A stretch of DNA of 64,000 nucleotides from Austropuccinia psidii (lineage: Eukaryota > Basidiomycota > Pucciniomycetes > Pucciniales > Sphaerophragmiaceae): contig JALGQZ010000011.1 of assembly GCA_023105745.1 (NCBI GenBank), positions 31,308,612 through 31,372,611 of the forward strand. Direction: 5' to 3'. The translations under genes were made by a program, and so were the position numbers. The notes under the pieces are model-generated. The model made no database searches, was not told the origin of the DNA, and saw only the letters and a list, made by a program, of their open reading frames with translations. Shown piece after piece: positions 24,601 to 36,386 of this stretch. Position 1 is the first letter of the stretch. Every line of letters starts with the position of its first letter.

Positions 24601-27054
24601 TTAAATTCTCAAAAATCCTGTTTTACAAATTTCTTCTTGAAATATCCCAAATGACAGAAAGATATCCAAAATAAGATTCTGGTAAGCAAAAGTGAAAATT
24701 TGAAAAAAAGGTAATAACTTACATTATTTTACCAAGATATTAGGTTTTTTTTAACTAAATTATGGAATGAACCTGTAGTTTTTTACTGAGAAATGAAAAT
24801 ACTCTGTTTTCTTCAGAAAATAATCAATTTTTTTTTAAAAAAGTGTTTCAAATTTTTCTGGATTCATGTGTGGTGCGTTGAATTCCCAAAGATATTGATT
24901 AATTTTAAATTCGTTTCTAAGAAAAGAATTTGATAAATTTAAAGTTTCCAAAAATTCCCCAATTATCTGGATAAAGTATTGGAATTTTTCTTCCTGCTGG
25001 ATTTGAATGTTTTTTGGAGGAAGGTGAATATATTGAGAACTGGAATATTTTCAGGATATGTTGATGTAGAGCTTTTGAATTAAGAAAAGGGTTCTTCATT
25101 TGGAATTCAGGAATCATATTAAGAAAAATTATGGAATTGTATTGATACATTTAATGGTGGTATTTCTATCAAGTCTATGGTATTGTTTTAAAAAAGGGGA
25201 CAATTTTTGCAATCCAAAATATGAAATTGTTGAAATTTTTCGCATTTTAAAGGTGGAATTTTTTCAATTCAGAATATGGAAATTTTGGAGTAAAAAATAT
25301 GGAATTGTTTAAGTGCACAATATGGTGTTGACTTAATGTCAAATATGAATTTTTCTCATCCCAAATATGCCATTGTTTCCAAGAAATATATAGCGTTGTC
25401 TAAAATAAAAACATGAAATTGTTGAAATGCCAACATGGAGCTTTTCAATTGGAAAATATGGTATTGTAGGGTAAGATGACAGGATTTTTCAGATATAAAA
25501 TAGAGAATTATTTAAAGGATAGTTTTTTGAATGACAATGATGAGATTATTGCAGTAAAAAGTATGGAATTTATTGATCGAAAGCACTGCTGCTGTTTTGA
25601 TTTGAATGATAATAATGTCATCAATACTATGGAGAACTGTTACTATTGTAAAAATTACAGCTTTCTGAATGTTGTGATAAGCTGTTATTTGTGGTTTTTT
25701 TGATTATTTTTACAAAACATGGTCTTGAAGAATGGAATATATGTTACAACCAAGATCTTATGTACTCATACCAACTCATGTAAAAAAAGTGTAAGTTCTT
25801 GTGTTTTTACCGAAACTCATATATGCATTGAACAGCACACTCAAAATATGAAAATTTTGTAAAACTTATAGGAGCCACTAGATTAACTGTTGAGGAAGAA
25901 GAAAAAAATAAAGTACCCAGAATATTTGAAATAATTTTGCAAATGAAATGAACTGGTATGAGTGTGAAATTTTGATTTTCATAAGTGTTTATGACAGATT
26001 TATACAGATTTTTACTTGTATTTGTCTTTGATTAATGTTTATGTACTGAAAAATCTTATTTCATAAGTAAAATAAAGAATAAATTGAAATTAAGATTCTT
26101 TTGTTCCACCTTATTTGTTTTTCACAAAGACTTAAGAATGGAAATCTGCACTTTGTCTTTTGACATAGAATAATATGCAGGAAATTTGTGTAATAAAACA
26201 TACTTTTAATTTATTTCTGAAATAAGAGTTTTTCTAAGACTTCTCTTTCCTTTTTGTAAGATGAAAGAATAAGGATATTTTTGAAAAATCTCAAAGCAGA
26301 AGTTTCCCATCAAGATATGAGTTTTTAATTTTTTCAAAATGGAATGTCTTATTCTGTTAGCATAGTAAATATCAAGATTCTGGAAATGGAAGCTTCCTCA
26401 AAAGGCGACTTTCAAAAAATCTTCTAAAGTAGAATAATGCAAAAAAATTAAGTTCTTACTAAAAAGTTAAGATATTATTCTAAACAATCAATATTACATA
26501 TTTTATCATAGTTATTGAAATTAAATCATAGGAATTTTTATGTGGAAATATTGAAGAAAGTCTGTATATTCCTATTCTTAGCTTTTGCTAATTACTTTTT
26601 GAGATAAATCAATACTTTTAAGTATATATCAAGAAGTACTTTCAAATAGATAAACTAAGTTCAAGATTTGAAATTATATTGAAGTTTGGAGAAACTAGTA
26701 ATTAAATTACTATAGAATAATGATTATAGGAAAATGTAGGTCTCTTGATCTTTTCTCCTATATTATGAGTGATAATAGCTTGAGGTAGGTCCATGAAAGA
26801 TGTCAATGTAAATTTCAAGTATAATAGTTTTTCAGAAGAAAGTGTTGGAAAGGACAAAAGTAATCTTTTTCTCCCAGAATATTTTGCCCTTAATTACAAG
26901 TTATAAGGATGTTTTCTACTTTAAGTGAAGAAGGACCACTTGAGTAGACTTACTGATTTTCAATATGACCATATGATATAATAATTAAGAAATTATAGAT
27001 CTGGATTTGACATGTAGAAAAGGTTACAAAATAACAAATTAAGCCTCTACCAAT
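21671..27054. other. 5.4 kb AT-rich DNA without recognisable genes
   Basis: All frames are short and AT-driven; I see no conserved protein motif and no LTR ends. The only structured item is the 23-bp-period array at 25131-25480. The rest could be old transposon debris. Confidence 0.6.
25131..25480 (+). repeat. 23-bp-period degenerate tandem array
   Basis: The core AATATGGAATTGTT recurs with its ATG at 25131, 25154, 25177, 25221, 25276, 25299, 25322, 25345, 25367, 25390 (ATA), 25413, 25435 and 25458. Steps between neighbours are 22 or 23 bp except across two irregular stretches (25177-25276). Units differ at many positions but the phase is kept. Because 23 is not a multiple of 3, the frame across it is not the constraint. 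Confidence 0.8.
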
Positions 27055-27679
27055 TGTCAGGATGACTGTATGTAGAAGTGATAATAGTACTAATACTATG
27101 AGTGTGACACAGTAATAAAGTAAACATAAGGTGATTGAGAGTGTTTTAATATTTCTAGTGATGGTGAGTACTTCTGAAAAGCCATGGTGCAGTAGGCATC
27201 AATTGATTAATTATAATAATTACTGCAATAATTGAGCTTATACCTATAACCTGTTGATTATATAAGGGTATTATTTTTTTAAAAAACAGTCCTACATAGG
27301 AATTCAAGAACAGAATGGGTATTTCTCATTTGGCCAGAGGTGGGTTCCTTTTTATCCTGAAAAGGGATGGAAGAGCCTCTGGTCCTCATCACATAGAAGG
27401 AGTGAAGGATTCTTTCACTCCCAATGGTTCTCTTGTGGCTTACACAGCCCTTCATAGTATTTATTGGGCCCAAATGTGGCTTTTAAACCACATCTCATCA
27501 GGCTTCCCCAATACAGGGTGAAAAGTTTCATCTGGGGTCCTCACAGGTCAGACGTGTAGAAAGCTGTACAGCATGCATCAGTGGAGCTTATATTAGTCAT
27601 TCTATGGGGTATTGAAGTATATAAAAGATTTTTTTTCACTTTGAAACCTCATATTAATAGATATGGGATGGTATCTCAC
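27055..27679 (-). repeat. Truncated LTR, family A
   Basis: It starts TGTCAGGATGACTGTATG and follows the other family A LTRs for about 625 bp to a GGGATGGTATCTCAC stretch, where the family C LTR begins at 27680. The remainder of this LTR is not found in the window, so the family C insertion was followed by a rearrangement or loss. Confidence 0.75.
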
Positions 27680-29514
27680 TGTAAGGTGTGGATATGAAAC
27701 TTTGATTAAAAAATCAAGTACTTTTCCTGTCCTCAAAATTTGTATAAGGTAAAAATTGATTAAAAATAGTATGAAATAGTATTTTTAAGAGAAAACACGC
27801 CAATTTTATTGTTTTTAGCTTTATAAGTATAAAACAATATTATTATAAAGATTTATTGTTTTACCAACAATAAAGATTTATCCAAAAATACTCTACAAGA
27901 GATATTTAAGGCTACAAAAGAAATTTCTTCAAGAGCAATTTCAATTGGAATTAATTGAGAAAATAACTGAAAGAAATCAATTAAAGAACAAATTCTTTAA
28001 AAATATATTTAAAGAGAAAAAATGCCCAAAAGTGACCAGAGTGAATTTGGAAACAAAATGACCAAGTTAACAGTGATGAAAGATGCTTCAATTCACTTAT
28101 GGGGTGGTTCAAGGGGTAAAAGTGATTATAAGAGTTACAAACAATAATTATAAGGATTTTTACAAATGGTTAAAAGGCTTTGAATGATATAAAAAAGGTT
28201 GTTGGAATATTTTATTGATTGGTTTAACAGTGTTTAAACTAATTATAAAAGGGAAAGGTTCTAACATGAAGAGAAAAGTGGGCCAAAGAAGACATTCTTT
28301 TATAGCCATCAATTTTCTTACTCCAAAAGTAATATTTACTCTTGTCAGTCGTGGAAAACACTCTGACAACAGAAAAGCCAATTATGGCATCATTGAACCC
28401 TGGTTTAGACCATAAAAGGGCTGGTTTTAGCTATTTTTGGCTATTTTTAGCCATTTTAGACCCTTGAATCAGCCATTACTATAGTGATACCTGGTCTAGA
28501 GCCTTCAAAACACATCAAAATGTGTGTAAGAGAAATAGAAACCAGTTAAAACTGTTTTTACTATGATCGTTTTAACTTAAGGGTAGTTTGACCCTCTTGG
28601 CAACAGTTAAAACTGCCCTGGTTGGTATTAAAACCTCATCACCAATTGAGTCACAGACCCTGTGGCTAAATTACAGGCCAAAAGTGATGAACTTTTGCAT
28701 GGATTTTGACATCCCATGCCAGTCAGAAAGGATTTTGGGGGTCTGGCTCCCCCTTAGAGCTAGAGTTCCTTTTCCCCCCAGAATTAATCTTTCCAATTTA
28801 TTTTTCCTTTAATTCCTCATCATTTGATACACTTGTAATTTACACATTCAATTAAATTGAATTGTACAGTACAATACAGTAATAATTTATACCTCATATG
28901 TAAATTACAGCTCACTTATGTAATACATGCGCACATTTTGACATTTCAATTGAATTCAATTGAAAATACTTCAATTCCTCATAACTTCTAAACTACACAC
29001 AACACCTCAATTTTAAGACAAAATTTTATGGTTAACACCACATGTGATGTGAATTAAGTTGAGGTTTTGAGGATTTTCAACTTTTGTACAGAAAATACTA
29101 AAAATTTAATTTAAGCTTATTTAGAGTTGAGTTACAGAAATTTTACCCAGAGGTGACCCCACCTTATTTTTTATGAGGAATCCAATGATGAGATAATTTT
29201 CTTATGTTTATTTATTGGATAAAAATTTATAATATATTTTATGTAACTTTTTACCAAAAATATTTTAATTTCATTAATTTTTATTAAAAATTCATTTTTA
29301 CTTAATTTTCTCAAGCAAAAATGCATTTTCATAATTTTAAAATTGAAGGTAATTTTTATTTTGAATTACAATTAAATTTAATTTCTGTATATCAGTTTGT
29401 ATTTCTATTTTAATCTTTATTTTGATAATATAAATAATTTCATTTTATTAAATTTATATCTTAATTTGTTATTTGTGGTCTTGGGGGTATATGAAAATAC
29501 TTCTAAGGCTCACA
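27680..29514 (-). repeat. 3' LTR of a minus-strand family C element
   Basis: It begins TGTAAGGTGTGG and ends AAGGCTCACA, about 1835 bp. On the minus strand it is preceded by a good polypurine tract and by the C-terminal part of a Ty3 pol. That makes it the 3' LTR of a minus-strand element, most of which is missing. Confidence 0.82.
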
Positions 29515-29532
29515 TTCCCTCCTCCTAAAAAA
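29515..29532 (-). other. Polypurine tract of the family C element
   Basis: The minus strand reads TTTTTTAGGAGGAGGGAA directly against the TGTGAGCC start of the 3' LTR. The same arrangement is seen at 32426-32444 for the younger element. Confidence 0.7.
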
Positions 29533-29552
29533 GAATATTACTTTGTAATATT

Positions 29553-29850
29553 GTTATTTCTAGTGGGTCTGAACCTTCTGAGAAGTTTAGTAGCTCCAGG
29601 TATGTCCTTTTCTGCTAACCATTAATCTTCACAAGTTGGGTCACTGTATGTAACAGGTATTCCCTTATTTTATTGGTTCTCAACTTTCTTTCTTTGAGAA
29701 ATTTGGTAATTTTCTTAATACCAGATGATTCAATAGGAGGTATAACTTGGGGAACTTTATTCCTCAAAGGAAATTTTTCAGAATCACTAGATTTATATGG
29801 CTTTATCAAGCTTACTGGAAATGTAGGATGCTTATTGCTAAGTTCATTCA
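29553..29850 (-). pseudogene. Fragment of Ty3 pol C-terminus (family C element)
   Basis: The minus-strand translation contains [14 protein letters not shown] and FPLRNK, followed by a chromodomain-like tail, closely matching the end of the intact pol at 32544-36341. A frame change near 29640 and a stop follow, after which the tail resumes with WLAEKDI and LLRRFR. Upstream pol is absent: the match ends abruptly at about 29850, where a plus-strand gag fragment begins. Confidence 0.75.
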
Positions 29851-29852
29851 CT

Positions 29853-30417
29853 ATTTGAAAAAGCTGCAAGAAGATGGTATTATGGCATAAGACAAACAAA
29901 TGGCAAAAACTCCTGGTTTTGGGGGAAAAACAAAATATCACCAAGTGCGCCAATGATTCCAGGAGGTAAAAATAAAAATGCATTTGAAAACTCATTCTTT
30001 GACCCAGAGAAAGATAAACCTTTAACTTGGTTCTTAAAAAAATTCAAAAGATTAAATAAATTATATCCTGAATTTCACAAAAAATGGTGAATATGAAGAT
30101 ACTTAAAAAATGTGGAGGCAAACTGGAACATTCCCTGAGAAGCAGATTCATAGAACCATGTTCCACAGAGGAGTAAATTAATGCACTAGAAGATATAGTG
30201 AAAAGAACCAAAACTGGTAGAAAATGGAAAAAATTGGATATTAAAAGTCCAAATAAACCATTTATTAAGAAATACAAACCAAGAAAACCTTTCAAACCCA
30301 ATACATCCAACACTAAGGAGAAAAAAATGCCATAAATGTGGTAGTATTGGACACTTAGCCAATAATTTCCTTAAAAAGGAAAAAATCGATGAAGTTGTGG
30401 AAACAGAAGACCACAAT
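29853..30417 (+). pseudogene. Decayed gag (capsid C-half and zinc knuckle), older element
   Basis: The translation follows the intact gag from its RRWYYGIRQTNGKN segment through NAFENSFFDPE, LTWFLK, the stretch ending in IEPCSTEE, and a zinc knuckle CHKCGSIGHLANNF at about 30327-30370. The last Cys of the C-x2-C-x4-H-x4-C knuckle is replaced by Phe. Frame changes (for example near 29930 and 30090) and a stop after CSTEE break it. The last codons before 30418 correspond to the start of the pol part, showing where the younger element landed. Confidence 0.8.
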
Positions 30418-32425
30418 TGTAAGGTTTGACTATGAAACAATAAGTAAAAATTACTAATTTATTACTTATTGTACTCTGAATGTCCTTATGAATTGAATAA
30501 ATAAGATTAAAAATATAATAATAATAGGTAATTATTATTATTATGGCCTAAAATAATTATATTATTAAATAAATATAATAATATAATTTATATTATGAAA
30601 ATATAATATAATAAATAAATATATTAATATAAAATAATTAATATATTTAAAAAACTCTTTATTATTGTTACCAACAAAGAATAAAGGCGTAAAAAATTGC
30701 TTTTTATTAATAAAAAACAATTAATAACAATAATATTACTAATATTAAAGTTATGAATTGATATAAATACTATTTATATTAATTAAAGAATTATTAAGGG
30801 AGTAATAATAGAGAAATTATTATAATAAGAGAAAATAACCTACTTTTAACACTTAATATAATAATTTTGAAATATTTTACGCCAAAAAAATATAAATACA
30901 AATTTTTCAAATTGTATTTACAATAAAAATAAAGAAAAATTACAAATTATTCTGGATTTTAACGTGGAAATGAGTTTTTGAAGAGATTTTTTAGCAAAAA
31001 CAATTAAATAAATGATTTAATCACGTCAAAATAGATTATTAAAACAAGGTGGTCTTTGGTCTTTAATAATATAATAGTTTTATCTATAAAGAATAAAGAA
31101 ATTACCTTTGATTTAATTGATTTAATGTTTTTGAAGCGTCTGAGGGGAAAAAAGAGTAAAAAGAGCTCTATTTATAGTAAATACCTCCCTCCTAGAGTCC
31201 AAAAGGCTTCTAGTAGACGTGTACTGATCATACCCACTGGAATTGATCAATATTTTAAGGTTTGGAGATGATTACATCATTATTACACCATTATTTAGAG
31301 TTATCACTATAACTCTAAGTTTGATGACATCAGAGGCTTGGCAGAACCCCAAATTTCGTGGATTTTATTAGTTTTAATCATAAACTAATAGTATTCACCA
31401 ATTTTATCACTCTTAAGACTGTTAAACTTAAATTAAGGTTACTGTGAGTGATCATAACTGCTCAAATTAAGCTCAAATTTTGATCCTCAATAACTTTTAA
31501 GATTTACACGCTACAGCAATTCAGAGAGTGAATTCTGATAGCCTGGCATAACCTTATTATTCTGCCAAGAGCGTTTCATTACATCATCAAAACTCTAATT
31601 TTGATGATTTTTCTTGTAACTCATCTTTTCTGTCGAAATTCAATATTTTAAACTTCAAACCTTGATTTCAGGTGGTTATACCCTGAATTTAATAATAAAA
31701 ATTACATCATTCTTCACTAATGAACTAGTAGAATCCAACTGTATACTTTTTTTTAAGTTTGGAACACTTTTACAACAAAGTGGTCAACAGCTCTGTTGAT
31801 TTTTATCAATATTTCATTATAGGTTTTAACCTTGTTTATAATTTGTAAAATAAAGTTCATATCTGTGTTCTTACAGTAATTACGTGGTAACTTTATTTTT
31901 GGTTCATCATTCTATCATGTATAGTTTAGGAGATATTAGCTATGATCCTTGAATATATGCGTTGACCAAAAAAGTGCATATATTCAGGTTAATTCCTTAA
32001 GTATTAACTTTGGAAATTAGCTTATGAATTGTTTTATGTGTGGACTTTCGTGGGGAATCCACTGGTACAATTTATTTCACATGTTGTTTCATTAGTTCTT
32101 GAGATAAATAAGGTTTTATGGTTTTTATAAGGTATTATACCTTATAATTCATTAAATATTGACTTTACAGATATGCAATAAAAATGGTATATGTGTATTT
32201 TACCATGGGGAATCCAATGGTATAATTTATTTCACATGTTGATTCATTGGTTTTTAAGTTAAACCAATTTTTGTACCAATTTATGGTATTTTTTGTATAT
32301 TTAAGTAATTATTTTTAAGGTATAATTATTCTAAGTAATTTTAATATAATTATATTAAAGGTATAATCATTCTGAGTCTTTTTTGTGACCTTATTGGGTA
32401 TGTGGCCATATCTCAAAGGCTCACA
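30418..32425 (-). repeat. 3' LTR of the family E element
   Basis: It begins TGTAAGGTTTGAC and ends GGCTCACA on the plus strand, 2008 bp. It is the partner of 39059-41067. About 18 bases near 30590 are present here but not in the partner. Confidence 0.92.
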
Positions 32426-32444
32426 TTCCCTACCACCAAAAAAG
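32426..32444 (-). other. Polypurine tract of the family E element
   Basis: The minus strand reads CTTTTTTGGTGGTAGGGAA directly before the TGTGAGCC start of the 3' LTR. The same tract, slightly changed, precedes the LTR at 44436. Confidence 0.65.
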
Positions 32445-32543
32445 ATTGTACCACAATCTGATATGTGTGATTAGGGTATCATCCACTGTCCTACCTCTTC
32501 ATTAGACTTTATCAGTCCTGAAGCTCAATAATGCTTGATTTTG

Positions 32544-35500
32544 TTATTCTTTAGGTTTTCTTTCATGTCTAAACCTCCTCAGTAGTTTATCAGCATTTGT
32601 TATATCCTTCTCAAGTAGCCATTCATCTTCTTGAGTTGGATTTCTATACCTTAAAAGGTATTCTCTTTCTTTTTTGTTCCTTGTCCTTCTTTCTTTAAGG
32701 ACTTTTACAATTATTTTTTCTTCTCCTTCTTCCAAAGGGGGAATTTCAAGTGGGGCTTTATTTCTTAGTGGAAATAATTCCTTGTCACTTGAGCTGTAAG
32801 GTTTTATAAGAATTACAGGGAAAGTTGGGTGTTTATTCATTAAATCACCTGTAAGTTCCAATTGTACAGCATTGGGTCCATGAAGTGCTTTTACCATAAA
32901 TGGTCCTGCAAAGGAATCTTTCAATTTCTTTGGTCCTTTTATGTTATTAAAGTTAAGAGTTGATACTAATACCAAATCTCCTATTTTGAAGTCAGGTGGT
33001 TTATGACTTTTGTCCCATCTTTCTTTTGCATATTTGAAAGAGTCTTGCATGCATCTGTTTGCATGGTGTCTTGCTTTGTCAAGCATTATCTTAAAACTGC
33101 TTGCTGTTGGATGTATGTCCACTAAGTCCTTTTTGAGGGTATCATAAGGAAGTCTTGGATTCCAACCTTTCTCTAGCATTGCTGGTGTTTTGCCAGTAGA
33201 AGAATGGATTGATGTCTTATATGCCAGTTCAAGTGCTGGTATTAGTGTACACCAATCATGGGTAAAACCATCAGAATCTTTGAATTCTAGCCCATAAGCA
33301 CAGAATCTTCTGATCATGTCCTCTAAGGTCTGTATCATTCTTTCTGCTAAACCATCAGTTTGGGGATGGTAAGCTGTTGAGAATGATAGCTTTGTCTCAA
33401 ATAAGTTATGGAGATTTGTCCATAATTCTGAAGTGAACTTTGGGTCTCTGTCACTTATAATATTTTGGAATAAGCCTGTGTGGCTAATGACTTTATTCCA
33501 TATCATTATGGCTGTATCCATAGCTGTGTCATCTTTATGACATGGTAAGAACATGGGAGTTTTACTGTACCTGTCAACTAACACTAGACATGCATTATAG
33601 CTCCTGTCTCCTCCTGGAGGTAGTGCTGTTACCCAATCCATATGAACTATTTCCCATGGGGATTTTGGTTCATGGATTTGGATCATCATTCCAAATTTCT
33701 TTCCTGTGGCTCTGTTGGCTTTTTGACATCTGTCACAGGTTTGGCAGTACTCTGCAACATCTTTCTTCCAATTTGGCCACCAAGAGCAGGTTTTCACCCT
33801 CTCTAGTGTCCTATCTTCTGAGAGATGTCCAGATGCAACACTATCATGACACTCATGTAAAATAGTGTTTATTAGTGTTCTATCTGTTAAGGCCATAACA
33901 CATGTGTGTTTTGTTCTATGGTAAAGGATTCCATCAAGGAGGTGGAATCTTCCTTCATTATATGCCCTTTTCCATATTTCATCTAGTTTTGATGAAAGTG
34001 ATGGATCTTTGCAGTCTTTCATTAGAAGTTGGCTTAAGATATGGCAATTTTTGTCTGTCTTATAGCTTTCTTTAACTTGGTTAAATAATTCTGTGCCTAT
34101 GTCTGTGACACATATTCCTTCTATATGGTGCTCTTCTTGTGGTACCCATGCTGGATTGTCAGGGGTATTTGCTAAATCCCATCTGCTAAGACCATCGGCA
34201 TTTTTATGAATGTTTCCAGATTTATGTACAATAGTCATATTTCCTCTATATTCTTGGATAGCAATTTGCCATCTCAGCATATGTCTATTTGGAGTCTTCA
34301 TATTTAATAGTGATTTCACAGCATTACAGTCTGTGATTACATAAAATACTGTGCCATCCAAATAATAATGCAGTTTTTCTAAAGCCCACACTAGGCATAA
34401 GCATTCCATTTGGCTTGCTCCATACCTTGCTTCTGTTGGCTTTATTTGCCTTGAAATGAAACAAATTGGTCCTTCCACTGGTTTATCATTGATAATTTGT
34501 GTTTGGTGAAGTGCAGCACCTAATCCTTCTCTGCAAGCATCAATGTATAGTTTGAAAGGTAGTTTCCAATCTGGCATTAGAAGAAATGGGGCATTTGTTA
34601 GTGAATTTTTCAATTCTTCATATGCGCTGACCCTTTCTTCAGTCATTTCATAAACTGTTTGTTGGTCACATAATTTATATAAGGATTTGGCAATTTTTGC
34701 AAAGTCCTTTATATGCTGTCTATAGTAACCAGCAAATCCTAAAAATGATTGCATTTCTTTTTTGGTTTGAGGCATTGGTTTGAGTAGTACTGCTGCTACT
34801 TTATTTTTGTCTATGCCTAGACTAAGTCCAGATACAACATGTCCTAGTGCTTTTAATTCACTACATGCAAAATGACACTTTTTCAAGGAAATTTTCATAT
34901 TCACTTGGACTATTTTTTGTAGTACCCTTTCTAGTCTTGTAAGGTGATTTTCCCAAGTTTCTGAGCAAACTATGATATCATCAATATAGATAATTAACCA
35001 TCCTTCTGATAATTCTTCAGGGAATATGGTATTCATCATTCTTTGATAATGGGAAGGTGCATTTTTTATCCCAAATGGCATTCTTAAGTATTCAAAAATT
35101 CCACAATGGACTATTATTCTTAGTAGTTTCTTGGCATTGTCTGTTAAGACATTTTGATGAAAACCCTTAAGAGCATCCATAGCTGTGATGAACTTAGCTT
35201 GTGACAATTGGGTCAATGTCTCATGGATTCTAGGTATTGGATATCTGTCTGGAATGGTATAGGTGTTCAGGGCTCTGAAGTCTCCTACCATCCTTGATTT
35301 TCCATTATGCCAAGTTATAATGACAGGTGTAGTAACTTCTACTTGTTCATTATGTCCAACCTTTCTTAATACTCCAAGGTCCATTAATTCTTTAATGTGC
35401 ACTTCTAAGGCTTCTCTAGCCCTTGGACTGGCTGGATAAGCAGGTCTTCTTAATAAAGGTGGGTAAGGCTTTTCTACATTAAGAATTATATCCACTTCAT

Positions 35501-36341
35501 GTCCAATTATGGCACCTAGTGGCTCTTTGTCAGTTGCAAAGGCATTTTTATACTTAAATAAGAGGTCAATCAATTTTTCTTTCATTTTTTCTGTTAATTC
35601 TTGATTGAATTCTGCCTCTTTAAGTTTTTCAGATATAAAAAGTTCCTTTTCTGGAATTTTCTCTTCCTTCTTAATAACTGTGATTTGTTTTTTGTTATTT
35701 AAAAAGCCAAACTTTTGTCTTTTGTTATCTCCTATGGTAAAATATCTATCTTTTTGGTTGGAGATATCTATACCATAGATTGATAAGTAGTCATTCCCAA
35801 GTATGAAATGATTACTAGTACAGTTGTCCATTACTACAAACTCTACTTTAATTCTGACACATTGTGAGGGATGAGGAAAAATTAGTGTTAAATCAATTAT
35901 TCCAAGGGGCTTCATGCTCTCACTTGCACTACTAAATTTGACACCTTGTATTGGCATAAGTTTTTCTTGCCAGTTTGGGACAATGGTTTTTAAATAACTT
36001 TTGCCAACACAAGTGCAATATGCTCCTGTATCCAAGTTAACTTTTCCTTCTTGGTTATCAACCATAACAATACTTATACTTGATTTTCCAGCTGTATATC
36101 CCATTCCTCTTGCAGGTTTGGTTCTATACATTTTGGCATCTTGTATGTTTGTCAGGTTTGTGTCAGATGTTCCAACTTGTGGTAAGTTTGAATTAACATC
36201 CAGTACTTCATAAATTATATCAATGTTATTAATTTGTGCATTAATTATATTGATTTCATCACTTTCAGAGCTTTCTGACTCTTCTGTCTCTTTTTCAGAG
36301 TCAGATTCCTCTTCTTTGTCATTGTGGTTTTCTGTTTCCAC
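32544..36341 (-). CDS. Ty3/gypsy Pol: protease, RT, RNase H, integrase, chromodomain-like tail
   Basis: An open frame of 1265 codons, continuous with gag upstream apart from the stop at 36387-36389; translation probably does not start at 36341 but reads through from gag. Visible domains: aspartic protease with LDTGAYCT (about 103-110); reverse transcriptase with YIDD (about 451-454); RNase H with [14 protein letters not shown] (about 595); integrase with an H-H-C-C zinc region (about 825-870) and the catalytic triad D (HMDWVT, about 900), D (SDRDPKF, about 962), E (GLAERMI, about 998). The last two are separated by exactly 35 residues. A chromodomain-like C-terminus lies at about 1222-1258 (EYLLRYRN...DEWLLEKDI...LLRRF). 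The order RT-RNase H-IN is that of Ty3/gypsy (Metaviridae), and the tail is typical of chromoviruses, where it guides integration into chromatin. All catalytic residues I can check are present. Confidence 0.93.
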   Translation of the reverse strand: METENHNDKEEESDSEKETEESESSESDEINIINAQINNIDIIYEVLDVNSNLPQVGTSDTNLTNIQDAKMYRTKPARGMGYTAGKSSISIVMVDNQEGKVNLDTGAYCTCVGKSYLKTIVPNWQEKLMPIQGVKFSSASESMKPLGIIDLTLIFPHPSQCVRIKVEFVVMDNCTSNHFILGNDYLSIYGIDISNQKDRYFTIGDNKRQKFGFLNNKKQITVIKKEEKIPEKELFISEKLKEAEFNQELTEKMKEKLIDLLFKYKNAFATDKEPLGAIIGHEVDIILNVEKPYPPLLRRPAYPASPRAREALEVHIKELMDLGVLRKVGHNEQVEVTTPVIITWHNGKSRMVGDFRALNTYTIPDRYPIPRIHETLTQLSQAKFITAMDALKGFHQNVLTDNAKKLLRIIVHCGIFEYLRMPFGIKNAPSHYQRMMNTIFPEELSEGWLIIYIDDIIVCSETWENHLTRLERVLQKIVQVNMKISLKKCHFACSELKALGHVVSGLSLGIDKNKVAAVLLKPMPQTKKEMQSFLGFAGYYRQHIKDFAKIAKSLYKLCDQQTVYEMTEERVSAYEELKNSLTNAPFLLMPDWKLPFKLYIDACREGLGAALHQTQIINDKPVEGPICFISRQIKPTEARYGASQMECLCLVWALEKLHYYLDGTVFYVITDCNAVKSLLNMKTPNRHMLRWQIAIQEYRGNMTIVHKSGNIHKNADGLSRWDLANTPDNPAWVPQEEHHIEGICVTDIGTELFNQVKESYKTDKNCHILSQLLMKDCKDPSLSSKLDEIWKRAYNEGRFHLLDGILYHRTKHTCVMALTDRTLINTILHECHDSVASGHLSEDRTLERVKTCSWWPNWKKDVAEYCQTCDRCQKANRATGKKFGMMIQIHEPKSPWEIVHMDWVTALPPGGDRSYNACLVLVDRYSKTPMFLPCHKDDTAMDTAIMIWNKVISHTGLFQNIISDRDPKFTSELWTNLHNLFETKLSFSTAYHPQTDGLAERMIQTLEDMIRRFCAYGLEFKDSDGFTHDWCTLIPALELAYKTSIHSSTGKTPAMLEKGWNPRLPYDTLKKDLVDIHPTASSFKIMLDKARHHANRCMQDSFKYAKERWDKSHKPPDFKIGDLVLVSTLNFNNIKGPKKLKDSFAGPFMVKALHGPNAVQLELTGDLMNKHPTFPVILIKPYSSSDKELFPLRNKAPLEIPPLEEGEEKIIVKVLKERRTRNKKEREYLLRYRNPTQEDEWLLEKDITNADKLLRRFRHERKPKE

Positions 36342-36386
36342 AATTTCATTAATCTTTGCTTTTTTAAGGCAATTATTGGCTAAGTG

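Noticed and set aside
33542..33865. Plus-strand open frame inside pol
   Set aside because: Antisense to the integrase zinc region and catalytic core; composition is that of a reverse-strand shadow.
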